NCBI GenBank assembly: GCA_029968055.1
Contig: JASCNX010000001.1
Location: forward strand, 248,001-312,000
Length of the DNA: 64,000 nt
DNA from: Xenophilus aerolatus
GTDB lineage: Bacteria > Pseudomonadota > Gammaproteobacteria > Burkholderiales > Burkholderiaceae_C
Reading direction: 5' to 3'
This document shows, piece after piece, positions 32,857 to 42,303 of the stretch (positions are counted from its first letter, which is position 1; the number at the start of each line of letters is the position of its first letter). The notes under the pieces are model-generated. The model did no database searches. It was not told the origin of the DNA and saw nothing but the letters and a program-made list of their open reading frames with translations. A program made the position numbers and the translations under genes.

Positions 32857-33157
32857 TTGATGTTCTCAAGGACGTGGACGCCATAAAGTCGAGCGGCAGC
32901 TATTGGCCGAATGTAGCCGCTGGCATCGGCAGCGAGAAGAGCCGAGGTTGAGGCCCTAGCGCTTCGGCACGCACGTTGCACGTATGACCGGAGGCGTAGC
33001 TTTTGGCGTAGCTTTTTTGAGATAAGGCCAAACTGTAAAGGAGGGCTCAGTTCTGCCATTGAACTGCACCCACAGCAGCCGCAGGCTCTAGCGCGCGGCT
33101 CGGTTCGCCCGAACCCCATCCTGGCCGTTGCCACGCCATCGACGACCGAGCACGAAG
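32857..33157. other. Intergenic stretch with tRNA-Gly remnant
   Basis: About 300 bases hold no supported gene. The stretch contains a perfect tandem 12-base repeat GGCGTAGCTTTT (32993-33004 and 33005-33016) followed by a T run, then the degenerate copy of the tRNA-Gly 5' end and flank (33050-33094). It looks like the right-hand edge of an old insertion. Confidence 0.55.
33050..33094 (-). repeat. Degenerate copy of tRNA-Gly 5' end and flank
   Basis: The 16 bases GTTCTGCCATTGAACT at 33050-33065 are identical to 30787-30802 inside tRNA-Gly. The similarity continues with scattered changes through the acceptor strand and about 25 bases of upstream flank (both copies contain CTCTAGCG or TTCTAGCG). 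This is a direct repeat about 2.26 kb from the intact gene, with orphan genes between, as left by site-specific integration or duplication. Confidence 0.75.
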
Positions 33158-33179
33158 AAGGGGCTCCGCAGAGCCCCTT
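33158..33179 (-). terminator. Rho-independent terminator of the DUF6351-type gene
   Basis: The 8-base-pair stem AAGGGGCT / AGCCCCTT with loop CCGCAG lies 21 bases beyond the stop codon of the minus-strand gene at 33201. The minus strand continues CTTCGTG, so the T tract is poor but the hairpin is stable. Confidence 0.6.
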
Positions 33180-33200
33180 CCATTCCGCTCCGCAGGCGCC

Positions 33201-35462
33201 TCAACTCAACGGCAACCGCAAATACGTCCCCCTCAGCGGCTGCTGCCCCACCCCCGCCTTGCTCCAATCGCACACGCCGTTCGGGAAGATGGTCCTCAGC
33301 CGCGTCTCCTCGGCGCCGCTGAAGGGCACGGCGTAGTCGGTCACGTTCACGGGCTTGAGCTGGCACTTGAGCACGTCGTTGACCAGGGGCGATCCGGCGA
33401 CGAGGCGCGGGGTGCTGAAGCGGGGGTAGACGACGTTGCACGCCGCGGCCGGGTCCTGCGATGCGGGCTCGTCGATGCGCCGGCCGGTGCGGTCCCAGCA
33501 GGCGTCGTTGGCGCCTGCGGGCTTGTTGCGCACGACCTTGTCGATGGACGCGGGTGCGGTGTCGGCGGCCATGTTGTCGAGCCACCGGTTGAGCAGGTCG
33601 ATGGACGCGGCCATGTAGTTCACGCCGGAGGTGGAGCCGAGGGTCCAGATGATCTGGTTGTCGCTGCGGCCGTTGGCGCGTTGCAGGCGGGCGCGGATGA
33701 TGAGGTCCTGCATGGTGTCGTGGATGTCGCCGACGGCGTCGGCGTTGCCGCGCTGGGTGATGATGGGGATGTTGGCCAGGCCCGGGCCGGTGAAGCTGTT
33801 CTTGAAGCCGCCGCCGTAGGTGGCCTCCAGCGCGCCGCTGTCGGCCACGGTGCGGGCGGCCTGCAGGTTGCCGTCGCCGTCGTACCCGCCCACGTTCTCG
33901 TTGAGGTCGAGGAATTCCCGGACCGTGATCGCGCCCTGGTTGAGCGCCGCCAGCCCGTACTGCACGCCGGTGTTGTCCAAGGCACGCCGCGCCTCCTGCG
34001 TGCCGGGGCGCTTGCCGAGCAGGTTGACGTTGGTCTGGAAGAGGTCGCAGCGCACGCCGTTGGGGTTGGTGCTGCGGTTGAACACGTTGGCCACGTTGCC
34101 GGGCTCCAGGAAGCCGCAGCCCGGCGCGTTGTCGGACTTGACGATGCTGGCAAAGGACAGGTCCCAGGCCAGGCAAGTGTTGGTGTTGAAGCCGTTGACC
34201 GCGTTCTGCTTGGTGGTGCTCCAGGTCACCGGGTCGAGGTTGTAGACCTTGTTGAGCAGCCGGCATTCCATGACCTCGGGCATCAGCGTCTCGGGGAAGG
34301 ACACGATGGGCTGGATGCCGTCGAGCAGGCCCGGGTACAGCTGCGCGATGAGGTACTGCTGGATGGCGCCGCCGGAGCCGCCGAAGCCCGCGGTCCACTT
34401 CGGCACGCTGCCGAATTCCTCGATCACGTGCTCCTTGAGCATCATGAGGGTCTCGCCCTGCAGGTGCGGGTTGGCGTGCTGGTTGTTCCACAGCTCGGTG
34501 GAGTTGATGAACGCGAACCCGCGCGAGAGCTGGATGTGCCCCGCGTCGCCGAGGATCGAGTCGATGGGATGCACGCCCTGGTTGTACTGGGCCGAGCCGC
34601 AGCAGTCGAAGTACACGACCAGCTTGCGGTTCCAGCCCGGGCCGGGCGTCCAGGTGGCAGGCGCGCCGGCCGACGGGTTGTCGAGCACGGCGAGGCGGTA
34701 CACGCCGCGGTTGATGGTGCCGGACTCCACGCGCACGATGTAGGGCACGGTGGCGCCGTCGTTGGTGGTGGTCTGCGCCAGGTCCGACGGCCGCGGGCCG
34801 GTCGGGTCGGTCAGCGGCTTGAAGAGGCCGCCGGTCGTGCGGTAGTACCAGACCACCTGGGTGGTGGCCGAGCAGTCCGCGTCGAGTGGCGCGCCCAGCC
34901 CGTTCTGCACCGTGCGGCACTCGTAGGGCGTGATGTGCGGCCCCGACAGGATCGGCCCGGTGATGGGGTAGTTGGTCAGCTTCAGCTCGGTGCGCTGCTC
35001 GGCGTTGTCGGCGTTGCTCACCACAATGAGGTTGTCCTTGCCGGTGGGCGAGGACGGGTCCTCGGCCAGGCCGCTGACCTTGCCGCGCAGCACGCGTGCG
35101 GCGGCGTCGCGCACCGGGACCTGCGCGGTGACGTCCTTGCCGTTGAGGCTCACGCGCACGCTCGAGGGCGACACGCCTTCGGGCGCCCGGATCTCCAGCA
35201 GCGTGTCGCCGCCGCTGACCATGTCGGGCCGCGAGGACAGGGTGCGTACGTCGAAGGCGGCCGGCGCCGGGGCCGGTGCGGGCGCTGGCGCTGGCGCTGG
35301 CGCGGGGGCCGGGGCGGGCGCCGGAAAGAAGAAGCCGCCGCCCGACCCGCCACCGCCGCAACTGGCGAGGAGGGCCGCGCTGGCGACCATGAGGGCCGCC
35401 CCGGCACGAACGGCCGGCCGCGGACAAACCCGCTGGCGCGATGAAGGTGTGAGAGTGAACAT
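33201..35462 (-). CDS. DUF6351-type secreted lipoprotein, hydrolase-like
   Basis: This 753-residue exported lipoprotein has lipobox LLASC (C35), a glycine run, then about ten Ala-Pro repeats (residues about 48-68) that form a stiff tether, and a large C-terminal domain. The elbow-like motif [11 protein letters not shown] (near residue 360) suggests a serine hydrolase of alpha/beta type. Many cysteines ([30 protein letters not shown]) fit an oxidised extracytoplasmic protein. From memory it matches DUF6351, an uncharacterised family of this size. It is divergent from a Crp/Fnr regulator, which probably controls it, and a terminator follows. The substrate is unknown; a polyester or ester is a guess. 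Confidence 0.7.
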   Translation of the reverse strand: MFTLTPSSRQRVCPRPAVRAGAALMVASAALLASCGGGGSGGGFFFPAPAPAPAPAPAPAPAPAPAPAAFDVRTLSSRPDMVSGGDTLLEIRAPEGVSPSSVRVSLNGKDVTAQVPVRDAAARVLRGKVSGLAEDPSSPTGKDNLIVVSNADNAEQRTELKLTNYPITGPILSGPHITPYECRTVQNGLGAPLDADCSATTQVVWYYRTTGGLFKPLTDPTGPRPSDLAQTTTNDGATVPYIVRVESGTINRGVYRLAVLDNPSAGAPATWTPGPGWNRKLVVYFDCCGSAQYNQGVHPIDSILGDAGHIQLSRGFAFINSTELWNNQHANPHLQGETLMMLKEHVIEEFGSVPKWTAGFGGSGGAIQQYLIAQLYPGLLDGIQPIVSFPETLMPEVMECRLLNKVYNLDPVTWSTTKQNAVNGFNTNTCLAWDLSFASIVKSDNAPGCGFLEPGNVANVFNRSTNPNGVRCDLFQTNVNLLGKRPGTQEARRALDNTGVQYGLAALNQGAITVREFLDLNENVGGYDGDGNLQAARTVADSGALEATYGGGFKNSFTGPGLANIPIITQRGNADAVGDIHDTMQDLIIRARLQRANGRSDNQIIWTLGSTSGVNYMAASIDLLNRWLDNMAADTAPASIDKVVRNKPAGANDACWDRTGRRIDEPASQDPAAACNVVYPRFSTPRLVAGSPLVNDVLKCQLKPVNVTDYAVPFSGAEETRLRTIFPNGVCDWSKAGVGQQPLRGTYLRLPLS

Positions 35463-35540
35463 GCTGTCTCCTGGTGTCGGTCCGTGTTCTTCGCCCAGCG
35501 TACGGAGCGCCGACTGACACCACGGTCGTTGCGATGACAG

Positions 35541-36311
35541 ATGAGAGATGAATTGCTACAGGTAATCCCTGATGCCCCGCAGGCCGTGCCCTGCCTGGAG
35601 GCGATGGTGCGGCGCTCGCGGTGGGCGGTCCGGCTTTCTTCTTCCGACCTCGAACACGTGCTCGGCGGCATGCAGGAGCGGCGCTTCGCGCGCGGTGCCT
35701 GCATCGCGGGCGCGGGCCAGCAGGTCGAGCACTGGATGGCGCTGATCGACGGCTTCGCCAAGATGTCGGTGACCTCGGAAGGGGGCCGCGTGTCGACGTT
35801 GACGGGCGTGTCCGCCGGGGTGTGGTTCGGCGAGGGCTCGCTCATCAAGCACGAGGCCCGCCGCTACGACGTGTTCGCGCTGCGGCCCACGCGCGTCGCG
35901 CTGATGCCGCGCCGCACCTTCGAGTGGCTGCGCGAGACCAGCATCGCCTTCAACCACTACCTGCAGGAACTGCTCAACGCGCGGCTGAGCCTGTTCATCG
36001 GCGCGCTCGCGCACGAGCGGCTGCTCGACACCGATGCCCGCGTCGCGCATTGCCTGGCGAGCCTGTTCAACCCCGAGCTGTACCCCGATGCGCCGCGCCA
36101 CCTGCAGGTCGGGCAGACCGAGGTGGGGTTGCTCGCCAACGTCTCGCGCCAGCGGGTGAACGTGGCGCTGCAGCGTCTGCAGGCGCTCGGCCTGATCCGG
36201 CTGGAGCGGCGCGGGCTCACCGTGCTCGACCTGCCGGGCCTGGACGGCTTCCGGCCCGGCGACGGCAGCGATCCGGCATCGCGCGACACCGGCACGGCGC
36301 GGCGCGCCTGA
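35541..36311 (+). CDS. Crp/Fnr-family transcriptional regulator
   Basis: This 256-residue regulator has an N-terminal cyclic-nucleotide-binding-like beta roll (about residues 25-145, with GVWFGEGSLIKHEARRYDVFAL) and a C-terminal winged helix (about 170-230: TEVGLLANVSRQRVNVALQRLQALGLIRLERRGL). No Fnr-type cysteine cluster is seen at the N-terminus, so oxygen sensing through Fe-S is unlikely, and a strict cAMP-contact motif is not obvious either. It is divergent from the lipoprotein gene at 33201, with 78 bases between the start codons, and probably regulates it. Confidence 0.9.
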   Translation: MRDELLQVIPDAPQAVPCLEAMVRRSRWAVRLSSSDLEHVLGGMQERRFARGACIAGAGQQVEHWMALIDGFAKMSVTSEGGRVSTLTGVSAGVWFGEGSLIKHEARRYDVFALRPTRVALMPRRTFEWLRETSIAFNHYLQELLNARLSLFIGALAHERLLDTDARVAHCLASLFNPELYPDAPRHLQVGQTEVGLLANVSRQRVNVALQRLQALGLIRLERRGLTVLDLPGLDGFRPGDGSDPASRDTGTARRA

Positions 36312-36332
36312 GCCTCGCGCGCCCCGGGCGCG

Positions 36333-37634
36333 TCAGCCGAACAGCCGCTGCGCGTGCACGCCCAGCCCCTGCGCCACGCTGGCGTTGCGGTCGCCATGCA
36401 CCGCGCGCGCCGCGGGCAGCCGCGCGGCGATGCGGTCGGTGAGGGGCCTGAAGCCGGTCGAGCCGCCGGTGAAGTACAGCGCGGCGACGTCCGCTGCCTG
36501 CACACCGGCCGCGCGCAGGGTCTCGTCGGCCGCATCGACGATGCGCTGCAGGTCGGCGTCGAGCGCCTGCACGGCCTGCGCCTCGTCCAGTCCGGCATGC
36601 AGGCCGGGTTCGATGCGGCCGAGGTCGATGCGCGTTTCGCCGCCTTCGGCCACGGCGATCTTCGCGGCCTCGGCCTGGCCGATGAGGGCATGGCCGAGGT
36701 GCTCGTCCACGACGGTCATCAGGCGCCGGTAGTGCGCCGGGTCGCCGTAGAAGTCGCGCATGCGGCGCAGTTCGGCCACGCGGGGCGCGGTGTAGACGGT
36801 GTTGATGAGGTGCCAGGTCGCCAGGTCGAAGTACACGCGGCTGGGCACTTCGCGCGGGGTCTGTCCGGCCCGCGCCGGGCCCAAGCCGCGGTAGCCGCAC
36901 AGCGGCAGGATGCTGGCGAGCTCGACGTGGCGGTCGAAGTCGGTGCCGGCGACGTGCACGCCGTGGTTGGCGAGGATGTCGTCCTTGCGTTCGAGCCGGC
37001 CGCGCCGCTGCGGGCCCACGCGCACCAGCGAGAAGTCGGAGGTGCCGCCCCCGATGTCGGCCACCAGAACCAGTTCCTCGCGCTCGGTGCGCTGCTCGTA
37101 GTCGAGCGCGGCGGCGATGGGCTCGTACTGGAAGCTCAATGCCTGCAGGCCGACCGAACGCGCCGCGGCCTCGAGCGTGGCCTGTGCCTGGGCGTCGCGT
37201 GCCGGGTCGCCGTCGACGAAGTACACCGGCCGGCCCAGCACCGCCCGTTCGATGGGCCTGCCCGCCTGCCGCTCGGCCATGTCCTTCAGGTGCCGCAGGT
37301 ACGAGGCCACCACGTCGAGGTAGCGCACCGCATGCCCGGCGCCGACCTCGGTGCTCTGCTCCGCCAGCGTCGAGCCGAGGATGCTCTTCATCGAGCGCAT
37401 CAGGCGGCCCTCGTGCCCCTCGACGTAGGCGGCCAGTGCGCGCCGGCCGTACAGGCGCTGCGGCTCCTCGTGCGCCGCCAGCCCCTCGACGCCGTAGAAC
37501 ACGGCGGTGGGCATGGTGTGCTGGCCCGGTTCCAGCTCGACCAGCGCCATGCGCCCGTCGGCCGCCGACAACGCGATGGCCGAGTTGGAGGTGCCGAAGT
37601 CGATGGCGCAGAAGGGCAGGGCGGAGCGGGTCAT
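36333..37634 (-). CDS. Hsp70-family (YegD-like) actin-fold ATPase
   Basis: This 433-residue Hsp70-like protein has the nucleotide-binding domain only: phosphate-1 motif CAIDFGTSNSAIAL near the N-terminus, phosphate-2 VLVADIGGGTSDFSLV (near residue 200) and adenosine motif ALYFTGGSTGFRPL (near 400). It lacks the peptide-binding domain of DnaK, as do YegD-type proteins, whose function is poorly known. The ATG at 37634 puts the phosphate-1 motif at the start; a longer frame adds 34 unlikely residues. It converges on the Crp/Fnr gene and lies 147 bases from the ferritin-like gene, with a REP-like repeat in between. Confidence 0.87.
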   Translation of the reverse strand: MTRSALPFCAIDFGTSNSAIALSAADGRMALVELEPGQHTMPTAVFYGVEGLAAHEEPQRLYGRRALAAYVEGHEGRLMRSMKSILGSTLAEQSTEVGAGHAVRYLDVVASYLRHLKDMAERQAGRPIERAVLGRPVYFVDGDPARDAQAQATLEAAARSVGLQALSFQYEPIAAALDYEQRTEREELVLVADIGGGTSDFSLVRVGPQRRGRLERKDDILANHGVHVAGTDFDRHVELASILPLCGYRGLGPARAGQTPREVPSRVYFDLATWHLINTVYTAPRVAELRRMRDFYGDPAHYRRLMTVVDEHLGHALIGQAEAAKIAVAEGGETRIDLGRIEPGLHAGLDEAQAVQALDADLQRIVDAADETLRAAGVQAADVAALYFTGGSTGFRPLTDRIAARLPAARAVHGDRNASVAQGLGVHAQRLFG

Positions 37635-37737
37635 GGCACGGGCGCCCGGCGGGCCGCTGTCGCGGGCCGGGTCGAGAAGGCGTTCGGGGGAAGGGGCGCG
37701 AATTCTAGGGAGTTCGCGTGCTTCGAGCCGGCCCACC

Positions 37738-37763
37738 CGTTCGGGCTGAGCCTGTCGAAGCCC
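37738..37763. repeat. REP-like short inverted repeat
   Basis: The stretch containing GTTCGGGCTGAGCCTGTCGA (37739-37758), followed by AGCCC, resembles a short interspersed palindromic element widespread in beta- and gammaproteobacterial intergenic regions. GGGCT (37743-37747) pairs with AGCCC (37759-37763). It sits between two minus-strand genes. Recognition is from memory of the sequence. Confidence 0.55.
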
Positions 37764-37781
37764 CGCGCCGCGCGCGCGGCT

Positions 37782-38603
37782 TCAGCGCAGGAACACGCGC
37801 TGCATGAACAGCTCGATCGGCACCTGCAGCGCAGTCTGCACCGGCGCCGGCAGCTCCAGCGGGCGCATCAGCATCTTGAGTGTCATGCCGGGGTTGAGGT
37901 TGCGGCTGACGGTGCGGTTCACGCGGCTGCTCAGGCCGCGCTGCCAGGCGCGGTCGTCGGCCTGCGCGGGATGGCGGCCGCGGGCGATGTGGCGCAGGGC
38001 GCAGTCGGCATCCTCGCTCTTCAATTCCCAGGTGCGGCGCGCCACCGTGCCCAGCACGCGCAGCCGGCCCAGCCGCTCCTCGCCGCGGTAGCGGCGGAAG
38101 AACTTGTAGAAGTGCTTGTAGTGGTTGACCTCGTCGGTCGCGATGCGGGTGCACAGGTCGACGAAGACCGGCTCGCTCGCCGCCTTGGCCAGCGCCCGGT
38201 AGTAGGTGGCGGTGCCGGTCTCGACCACGCAGCGGGCCGACATCTCCAGCCCGCGCGTGGGCGCGAGCAGGTCCACCTTGCAGTAGGTCGCGTACTCGGT
38301 GAGGAAGTTCCGGAAGGCCGGCTCCCAGTCGAACTCGGGCCAGACGTGGTTGACGTAGGCGCGCAGGGCGCGGCCGTGCTGCAGCTCCTCGTGCTCCCAG
38401 TGGTCGCGCAGCCAGGCCGTGACCTCCTCGTCGCCGGCGAAGAAATCGACCAGGTTGTGGGTGTAGAGGTCGGAGCCGCTCTCGATGAAGGACGCCGAGC
38501 AGGCCAGGTAGAACAGGGTGTCGTCGTCGCGGATGCGGTCGAGCTCGATGCGCGAGAAGTCGAGGTCGTCGATGGTCCAGTGCGCGGCTTCGTAGCCAGC
38601 CAT
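37782..38603 (-). CDS. Ferritin-like di-iron protein
   Basis: This 273-residue, mainly helical protein has a complete carboxylate-bridged di-iron signature: E41, E73-x-x-H76 (EHEELQH), E128 and E158-x-x-H161 (TDEVNHYKHF). This E / ExxH / E / ExxH order is that of the ferritin-like superfamily (rubrerythrin, acyl-ACP desaturase or oxygenase-like). No signal peptide is present. The C-terminal 80 residues are basic and may contact membrane or a partner. Oxidase, desaturase or iron-redox activity cannot be distinguished from sequence. The ATG at 38603 was chosen because the first helix begins there. Confidence 0.8.
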   Translation of the reverse strand: MAGYEAAHWTIDDLDFSRIELDRIRDDDTLFYLACSASFIESGSDLYTHNLVDFFAGDEEVTAWLRDHWEHEELQHGRALRAYVNHVWPEFDWEPAFRNFLTEYATYCKVDLLAPTRGLEMSARCVVETGTATYYRALAKAASEPVFVDLCTRIATDEVNHYKHFYKFFRRYRGEERLGRLRVLGTVARRTWELKSEDADCALRHIARGRHPAQADDRAWQRGLSSRVNRTVSRNLNPGMTLKMLMRPLELPAPVQTALQVPIELFMQRVFLR

Positions 38604-38950
38604 GCAGAAACTCCTTGTGACAGGGTGCGGGCGCCGCGGGGCGGCGCTCGCGGGCCAGGCGCGGCCTGTGGGCCGCGTCGACCTGCACCTTACGCGCATT
38701 GTGCAGTCGCGGGACTGACCGGCCGCAAGCCCGGGACGACGGCAGGCCCTCGGACGAGGGCGATCCGGCCGCGGCGCGACGCCGACGCGCCGCTTGCCCG
38801 CAGGCTCCGCATGGACGGCCCGGCGCCCCCGGCCGCCGGGAGGGGCCAAACCTATAATCGAATGTTCAATCGAATCAAGCAGTTAGCGGCCGTGCCACCC
38901 CAGTCGACGGGAGGGACGGCCGGCCGCCGGTGCCCCAGCCCCCACATCCC
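38604..38950. promoter_or_regulatory. Divergent promoter region upstream of alaS
   Basis: About 350 bases lie between the ferritin-like gene and alaS. A perfect TATAAT (38853-38858) is 93 bases before the alaS ATG and is the best -10 candidate for alaS. No matching -35 is obvious in the GC-rich DNA upstream. I see no further gene or hairpin of note. Confidence 0.5.
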
Positions 38951-41575
38951 ATGAGCCAGCCCACGTTCACGGTCGCGGACATCCGCAAGACCTTCCTCGA
39001 ATTCTTCGAATCCAAGGGCCACACGGTCGTGCCGTCGAGCCCGCTGGTGCCGGGCAACGACCCGACGCTGATGTTCACCAACTCGGGCATGGTGCAGTTC
39101 AAGGACGTGTTCCTGGGCACCGACAAGCGCCCCTACGTGCGCGCGGCCTCGGTGCAGGCCTGCCTGCGCGCCGGCGGCAAGCACAACGACCTGGAGAACG
39201 TGGGCTACACCGCGCGGCACCACACCTTCTTCGAGATGCTGGGTAACTGGAGCTTCGGCGACTACTTCAAGCGCGAGTCGATCACCTGGGGCTGGGAACT
39301 GCTGACGAAGGTCTACAAGCTGCCGGCCGACAAGCTGCTGGCCACCGTCTACCACGAGGACGACGAGGCCTACGACATCTGGACCAAGGAGATCGGCCTG
39401 CCGCCCGAGCGCGTGATCCGCATCGGCGACAACAAGGGCGGCAAGTACAAGTCCGACAACTTCTGGATGATGGCCGACACCGGTCCCTGCGGCCCCTGCT
39501 CGGAGATCTTCTACGACCACGGCCCGCACATCCCCGGCGGCCCGCCCGGCAGCCCGGACGAGGACGGCGACCGCTTCATCGAGATCTGGAACCACGTGTT
39601 CATGCAGTTCGACATGCAGCCCGACGGCAGCGTGGTCAAGCTGCCGGCGCCCTGCGTCGACACCGGCATGGGCCTGGAGCGCCTCGCGGCCATCCTGCAG
39701 CACGTGCACAGCAACTACGAGATCGACATCTTCGATGCGCTGATCAAGGCCGCTGCACGCGAGACCGGCACCACCGACCTCGCCAACCCGTCGCTCAAGG
39801 TGATCGCCGACCACGTGCGCGCGACCTCCTTCCTGGTCAGCGACGGCGTCATCCCGAGCAATGAGGGCCGCGGCTACGTGCAGCGCCGCATCATCCGCCG
39901 CGCCATCCGCCATGGCTACAAGCTGGGCCGCAAGAAGCCCTTCTTCCACAAGCTGGTGAAGGACCTGGTCGCGCTGATGGGTGCCGCGTACCCGCGCCTG
40001 CAGGCGCAGGAACAGCACATCACCGACACGCTCAAGGCCGAGGAAGAGCGCTTCTACGAGACGCTGGCCAACGGCATGGAAATCCTCGACAGCGCGCTCG
40101 AGGGCGGCAAGACCACGCTGCCGGGCGACGTCGCCTTCAAGCTGCACGACACCTACGGCTTCCCGCTCGACCTCACGCAGGACGTGGCCCGCGAGCGCAA
40201 CGTGACGGTGGACGAGGCCGGCTTCGACGCCGCCATGGACCGGCAGAAGGCCGCCGGCCGTGCCGCGGGCAAGTTCAAGATGGAGCGCGCCGTGGAGTAC
40301 GCCGGCGCCGCCAACACCTTCACCGGCTACGAGCACCTCGAAGAGGCTGCCAAGGTCGTGGCGCTCTACCACGAGGGCGCCTCGGTGCCCGAGCTGAAGG
40401 AAGGCCAGCCCGGCATCGTGGTGCTCGACACCACGCCCTTCTACAGCGAGAGCGGCGGCCAGGTCGGCGACCAGGGCACGATCAGCGCCGAGGGCGTCAC
40501 CTTCGGCGTCGAGGACACGCAGAAGATCAAGGCCGACGTGTATGGCCACCACGGCGTTCAGACCCAGGGCACGCTCAAGGTCGGCGACGCGGTGAAGGCC
40601 GCGGTGGATGGCGAGCGCCGCGCCGCCACCATGCGCAACCACTCGGTCACCCACCTGATGCACAAGGCCCTGCGCGAGGTGCTGGGCACGCACGTGCAGC
40701 AGAAGGGCTCGCTGGTCGATGCCGACAAGACGCGCTTCGACTTCGCGCACAACGCGGCCGTCACGCACGACCAGATCCTCGAGATCGAGCGCCTCGTCAA
40801 CGCCGAGATCCTGGCCAACACGTCCACGCAGGCGCGCGTGATGGGCATGGAGGACGCGCAGAAGACCGGCGCCATGATGCTGTTCGGCGAGAAGTACGGC
40901 GAGACCGTGCGCGTGCTCGACATCGGCAGCAGCCGCGAGCTGTGCGGCGGCACGCACGTGCACCGCACCGGCGACATCGGCCTCTTCAAGGTGGTGAGCG
41001 AGGGCGGCGTGGCCGCGGGCGTGCGCCGCATCGAGGCCATCACCGGCGCCAACGCGCTGGCCTACCTGCAGCAGCTCGAATCGACCGTGCACAGCGTGGC
41101 CGCCACGCTCAAGGCGCCCCCGGCCGAGGTGCAGCCGCGCCTGGCGCAGGTGCTGGAGCAGGTGCGTGCGCTCGAGAAGGAGATCGGCACGCTCAAGGGC
41201 AAGCTGGCGTCCAGCCAGGGCGACGAGCTCGTCAACCAGGCCGTCGACGTCAAGGGCATCAAGGTGCTGGCCGCCCGGCTCGAGGGGGCCGACGCCAAGC
41301 AGCTGCGCGACACCATGGACCAGCTCAAGAACAAGCTCAAGAGCGCAGCCATCGTGCTGGCCGCCGTCGACGGCGCGAAGGTGCAGATCGCGGCCGGCGT
41401 CACGCCCGACGCCATGGCGAAGATGAAGGCCGGCGAACTGGTCAACTTCGTCGCCAGCCAGGTCGGCGGCAAGGGCGGCGGCAAGCCCGACATGGCGATG
41501 GCCGGCGGCACCGATGCGGCCGGGCTGCCCAAGGCGCTGGCGTCGGTGCAGGGCTGGGTGGCCGAACGCGCCTGA
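38951..41575 (+). CDS. alaS: Alanine-tRNA ligase
   Basis: This 874-residue alanyl-tRNA synthetase, close to the 876 of E. coli, charges tRNA-Ala. The class II catalytic domain begins with [20 protein letters not shown]. The editing domain carries the zinc/active-site [11 protein letters not shown] and CGGTHVHR motifs (near residues 570 and 670), and the C-terminal C-Ala domain includes [15 protein letters not shown]. The ATG at 38951 matches the family start. The next gene begins 23 bases after the stop. This is a core housekeeping gene. Confidence 0.98.
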   Translation: MSQPTFTVADIRKTFLEFFESKGHTVVPSSPLVPGNDPTLMFTNSGMVQFKDVFLGTDKRPYVRAASVQACLRAGGKHNDLENVGYTARHHTFFEMLGNWSFGDYFKRESITWGWELLTKVYKLPADKLLATVYHEDDEAYDIWTKEIGLPPERVIRIGDNKGGKYKSDNFWMMADTGPCGPCSEIFYDHGPHIPGGPPGSPDEDGDRFIEIWNHVFMQFDMQPDGSVVKLPAPCVDTGMGLERLAAILQHVHSNYEIDIFDALIKAAARETGTTDLANPSLKVIADHVRATSFLVSDGVIPSNEGRGYVQRRIIRRAIRHGYKLGRKKPFFHKLVKDLVALMGAAYPRLQAQEQHITDTLKAEEERFYETLANGMEILDSALEGGKTTLPGDVAFKLHDTYGFPLDLTQDVARERNVTVDEAGFDAAMDRQKAAGRAAGKFKMERAVEYAGAANTFTGYEHLEEAAKVVALYHEGASVPELKEGQPGIVVLDTTPFYSESGGQVGDQGTISAEGVTFGVEDTQKIKADVYGHHGVQTQGTLKVGDAVKAAVDGERRAATMRNHSVTHLMHKALREVLGTHVQQKGSLVDADKTRFDFAHNAAVTHDQILEIERLVNAEILANTSTQARVMGMEDAQKTGAMMLFGEKYGETVRVLDIGSSRELCGGTHVHRTGDIGLFKVVSEGGVAAGVRRIEAITGANALAYLQQLESTVHSVAATLKAPPAEVQPRLAQVLEQVRALEKEIGTLKGKLASSQGDELVNQAVDVKGIKVLAARLEGADAKQLRDTMDQLKNKLKSAAIVLAAVDGAKVQIAAGVTPDAMAKMKAGELVNFVASQVGGKGGGKPDMAMAGGTDAAGLPKALASVQGWVAERA

Positions 41576-41598
41576 GGCGCTGCAACACGGCCCGCGCC

Positions 41599-42303
41599 AT
41601 GCGTGCGACTTTCGTTCGCCACGGCCAGAGCACCGGCAACGCCGGCCAGCCGACCCGCGACCTGGTGGCGATGCCGCTCACGCCGCTGGGCGTGTCGCAG
41701 GCGCGCGAGGTGGCCTGCAGCTGGCGCTGCGAGCCGACGCACATCGTGAGTTCGCCCTTCCTGCGCGCTCGCCAGACGGCCGAGCCCACCTGCGTGCGCT
41801 TTCCCGGCGTGCCGATGGCGATCTGGCCGATCCACGAGTTCACCTACCTGTGCCCCGCCAACTGGGCCGACACCACGCGCGCGCAGCGCCGGCCCTCGGT
41901 CGAGGCCTACTGGCAGCGTGGCGACCCGGCGTACCTGGACGGCGAGGGCGCCGAGAGCTTCTCGCAGGTACTGCGCCGTGCCGAGTCGGCGCTGGCCCGC
42001 CTGGCCGCGCTGCCCGAGGACGCGGAGGTCTTCCTCTTCAGCCACGGCCAGTTCATGCAGGCGGTGCGCCAGAGCGTGGGCCTCGCGGGCGAAAGCGACG
42101 GCGACAAGATGGTCCAGTTCTGGCCCTTCGAGCAGCGCTCGCCGGTGCTCAACTGCCAGAAGCTGGTGCTGGGCCACGCCGGCGGCGTCTGGCGTGTGCT
42201 CGACGAAGACCCGCTGGCCGCACCCGAACTGCCCGTGGCCATGGATTCGATGGCGGCCCGCGCGGAGCGGACGGGCCCTGGAGGACGATTTGGCCGCGAG
42301 TGA
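41599..42303 (+). CDS. Histidine phosphatase family protein
   Basis: This 234-residue phosphoglycerate-mutase-like phosphatase has the catalytic RHGQSTGN at residues 6-13, SSPFLRARQTAE with the second arginine, and FSHGQFMQA with the second catalytic histidine (near residue 150). Substrates in this family range from phosphosugars to cofactor precursors and cannot be predicted here. The gene follows alaS by 23 bases and overlaps the next gene by 14 bases, so all three may be cotranscribed. The last 30 residues overlap the downstream start and are probably not conserved. Confidence 0.85.
   Translation: MRATFVRHGQSTGNAGQPTRDLVAMPLTPLGVSQAREVACSWRCEPTHIVSSPFLRARQTAEPTCVRFPGVPMAIWPIHEFTYLCPANWADTTRAQRRPSVEAYWQRGDPAYLDGEGAESFSQVLRRAESALARLAALPEDAEVFLFSHGQFMQAVRQSVGLAGESDGDKMVQFWPFEQRSPVLNCQKLVLGHAGGVWRVLDEDPLAAPELPVAMDSMAARAERTGPGGRFGRE

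Noticed and set aside
32985-33030. Minus-strand reading KKATPKATP that looked like a possible integrase tail
   Set aside because: Only about ten residues, generated by the tandem 12-base repeat; no flanking integrase motifs are present.
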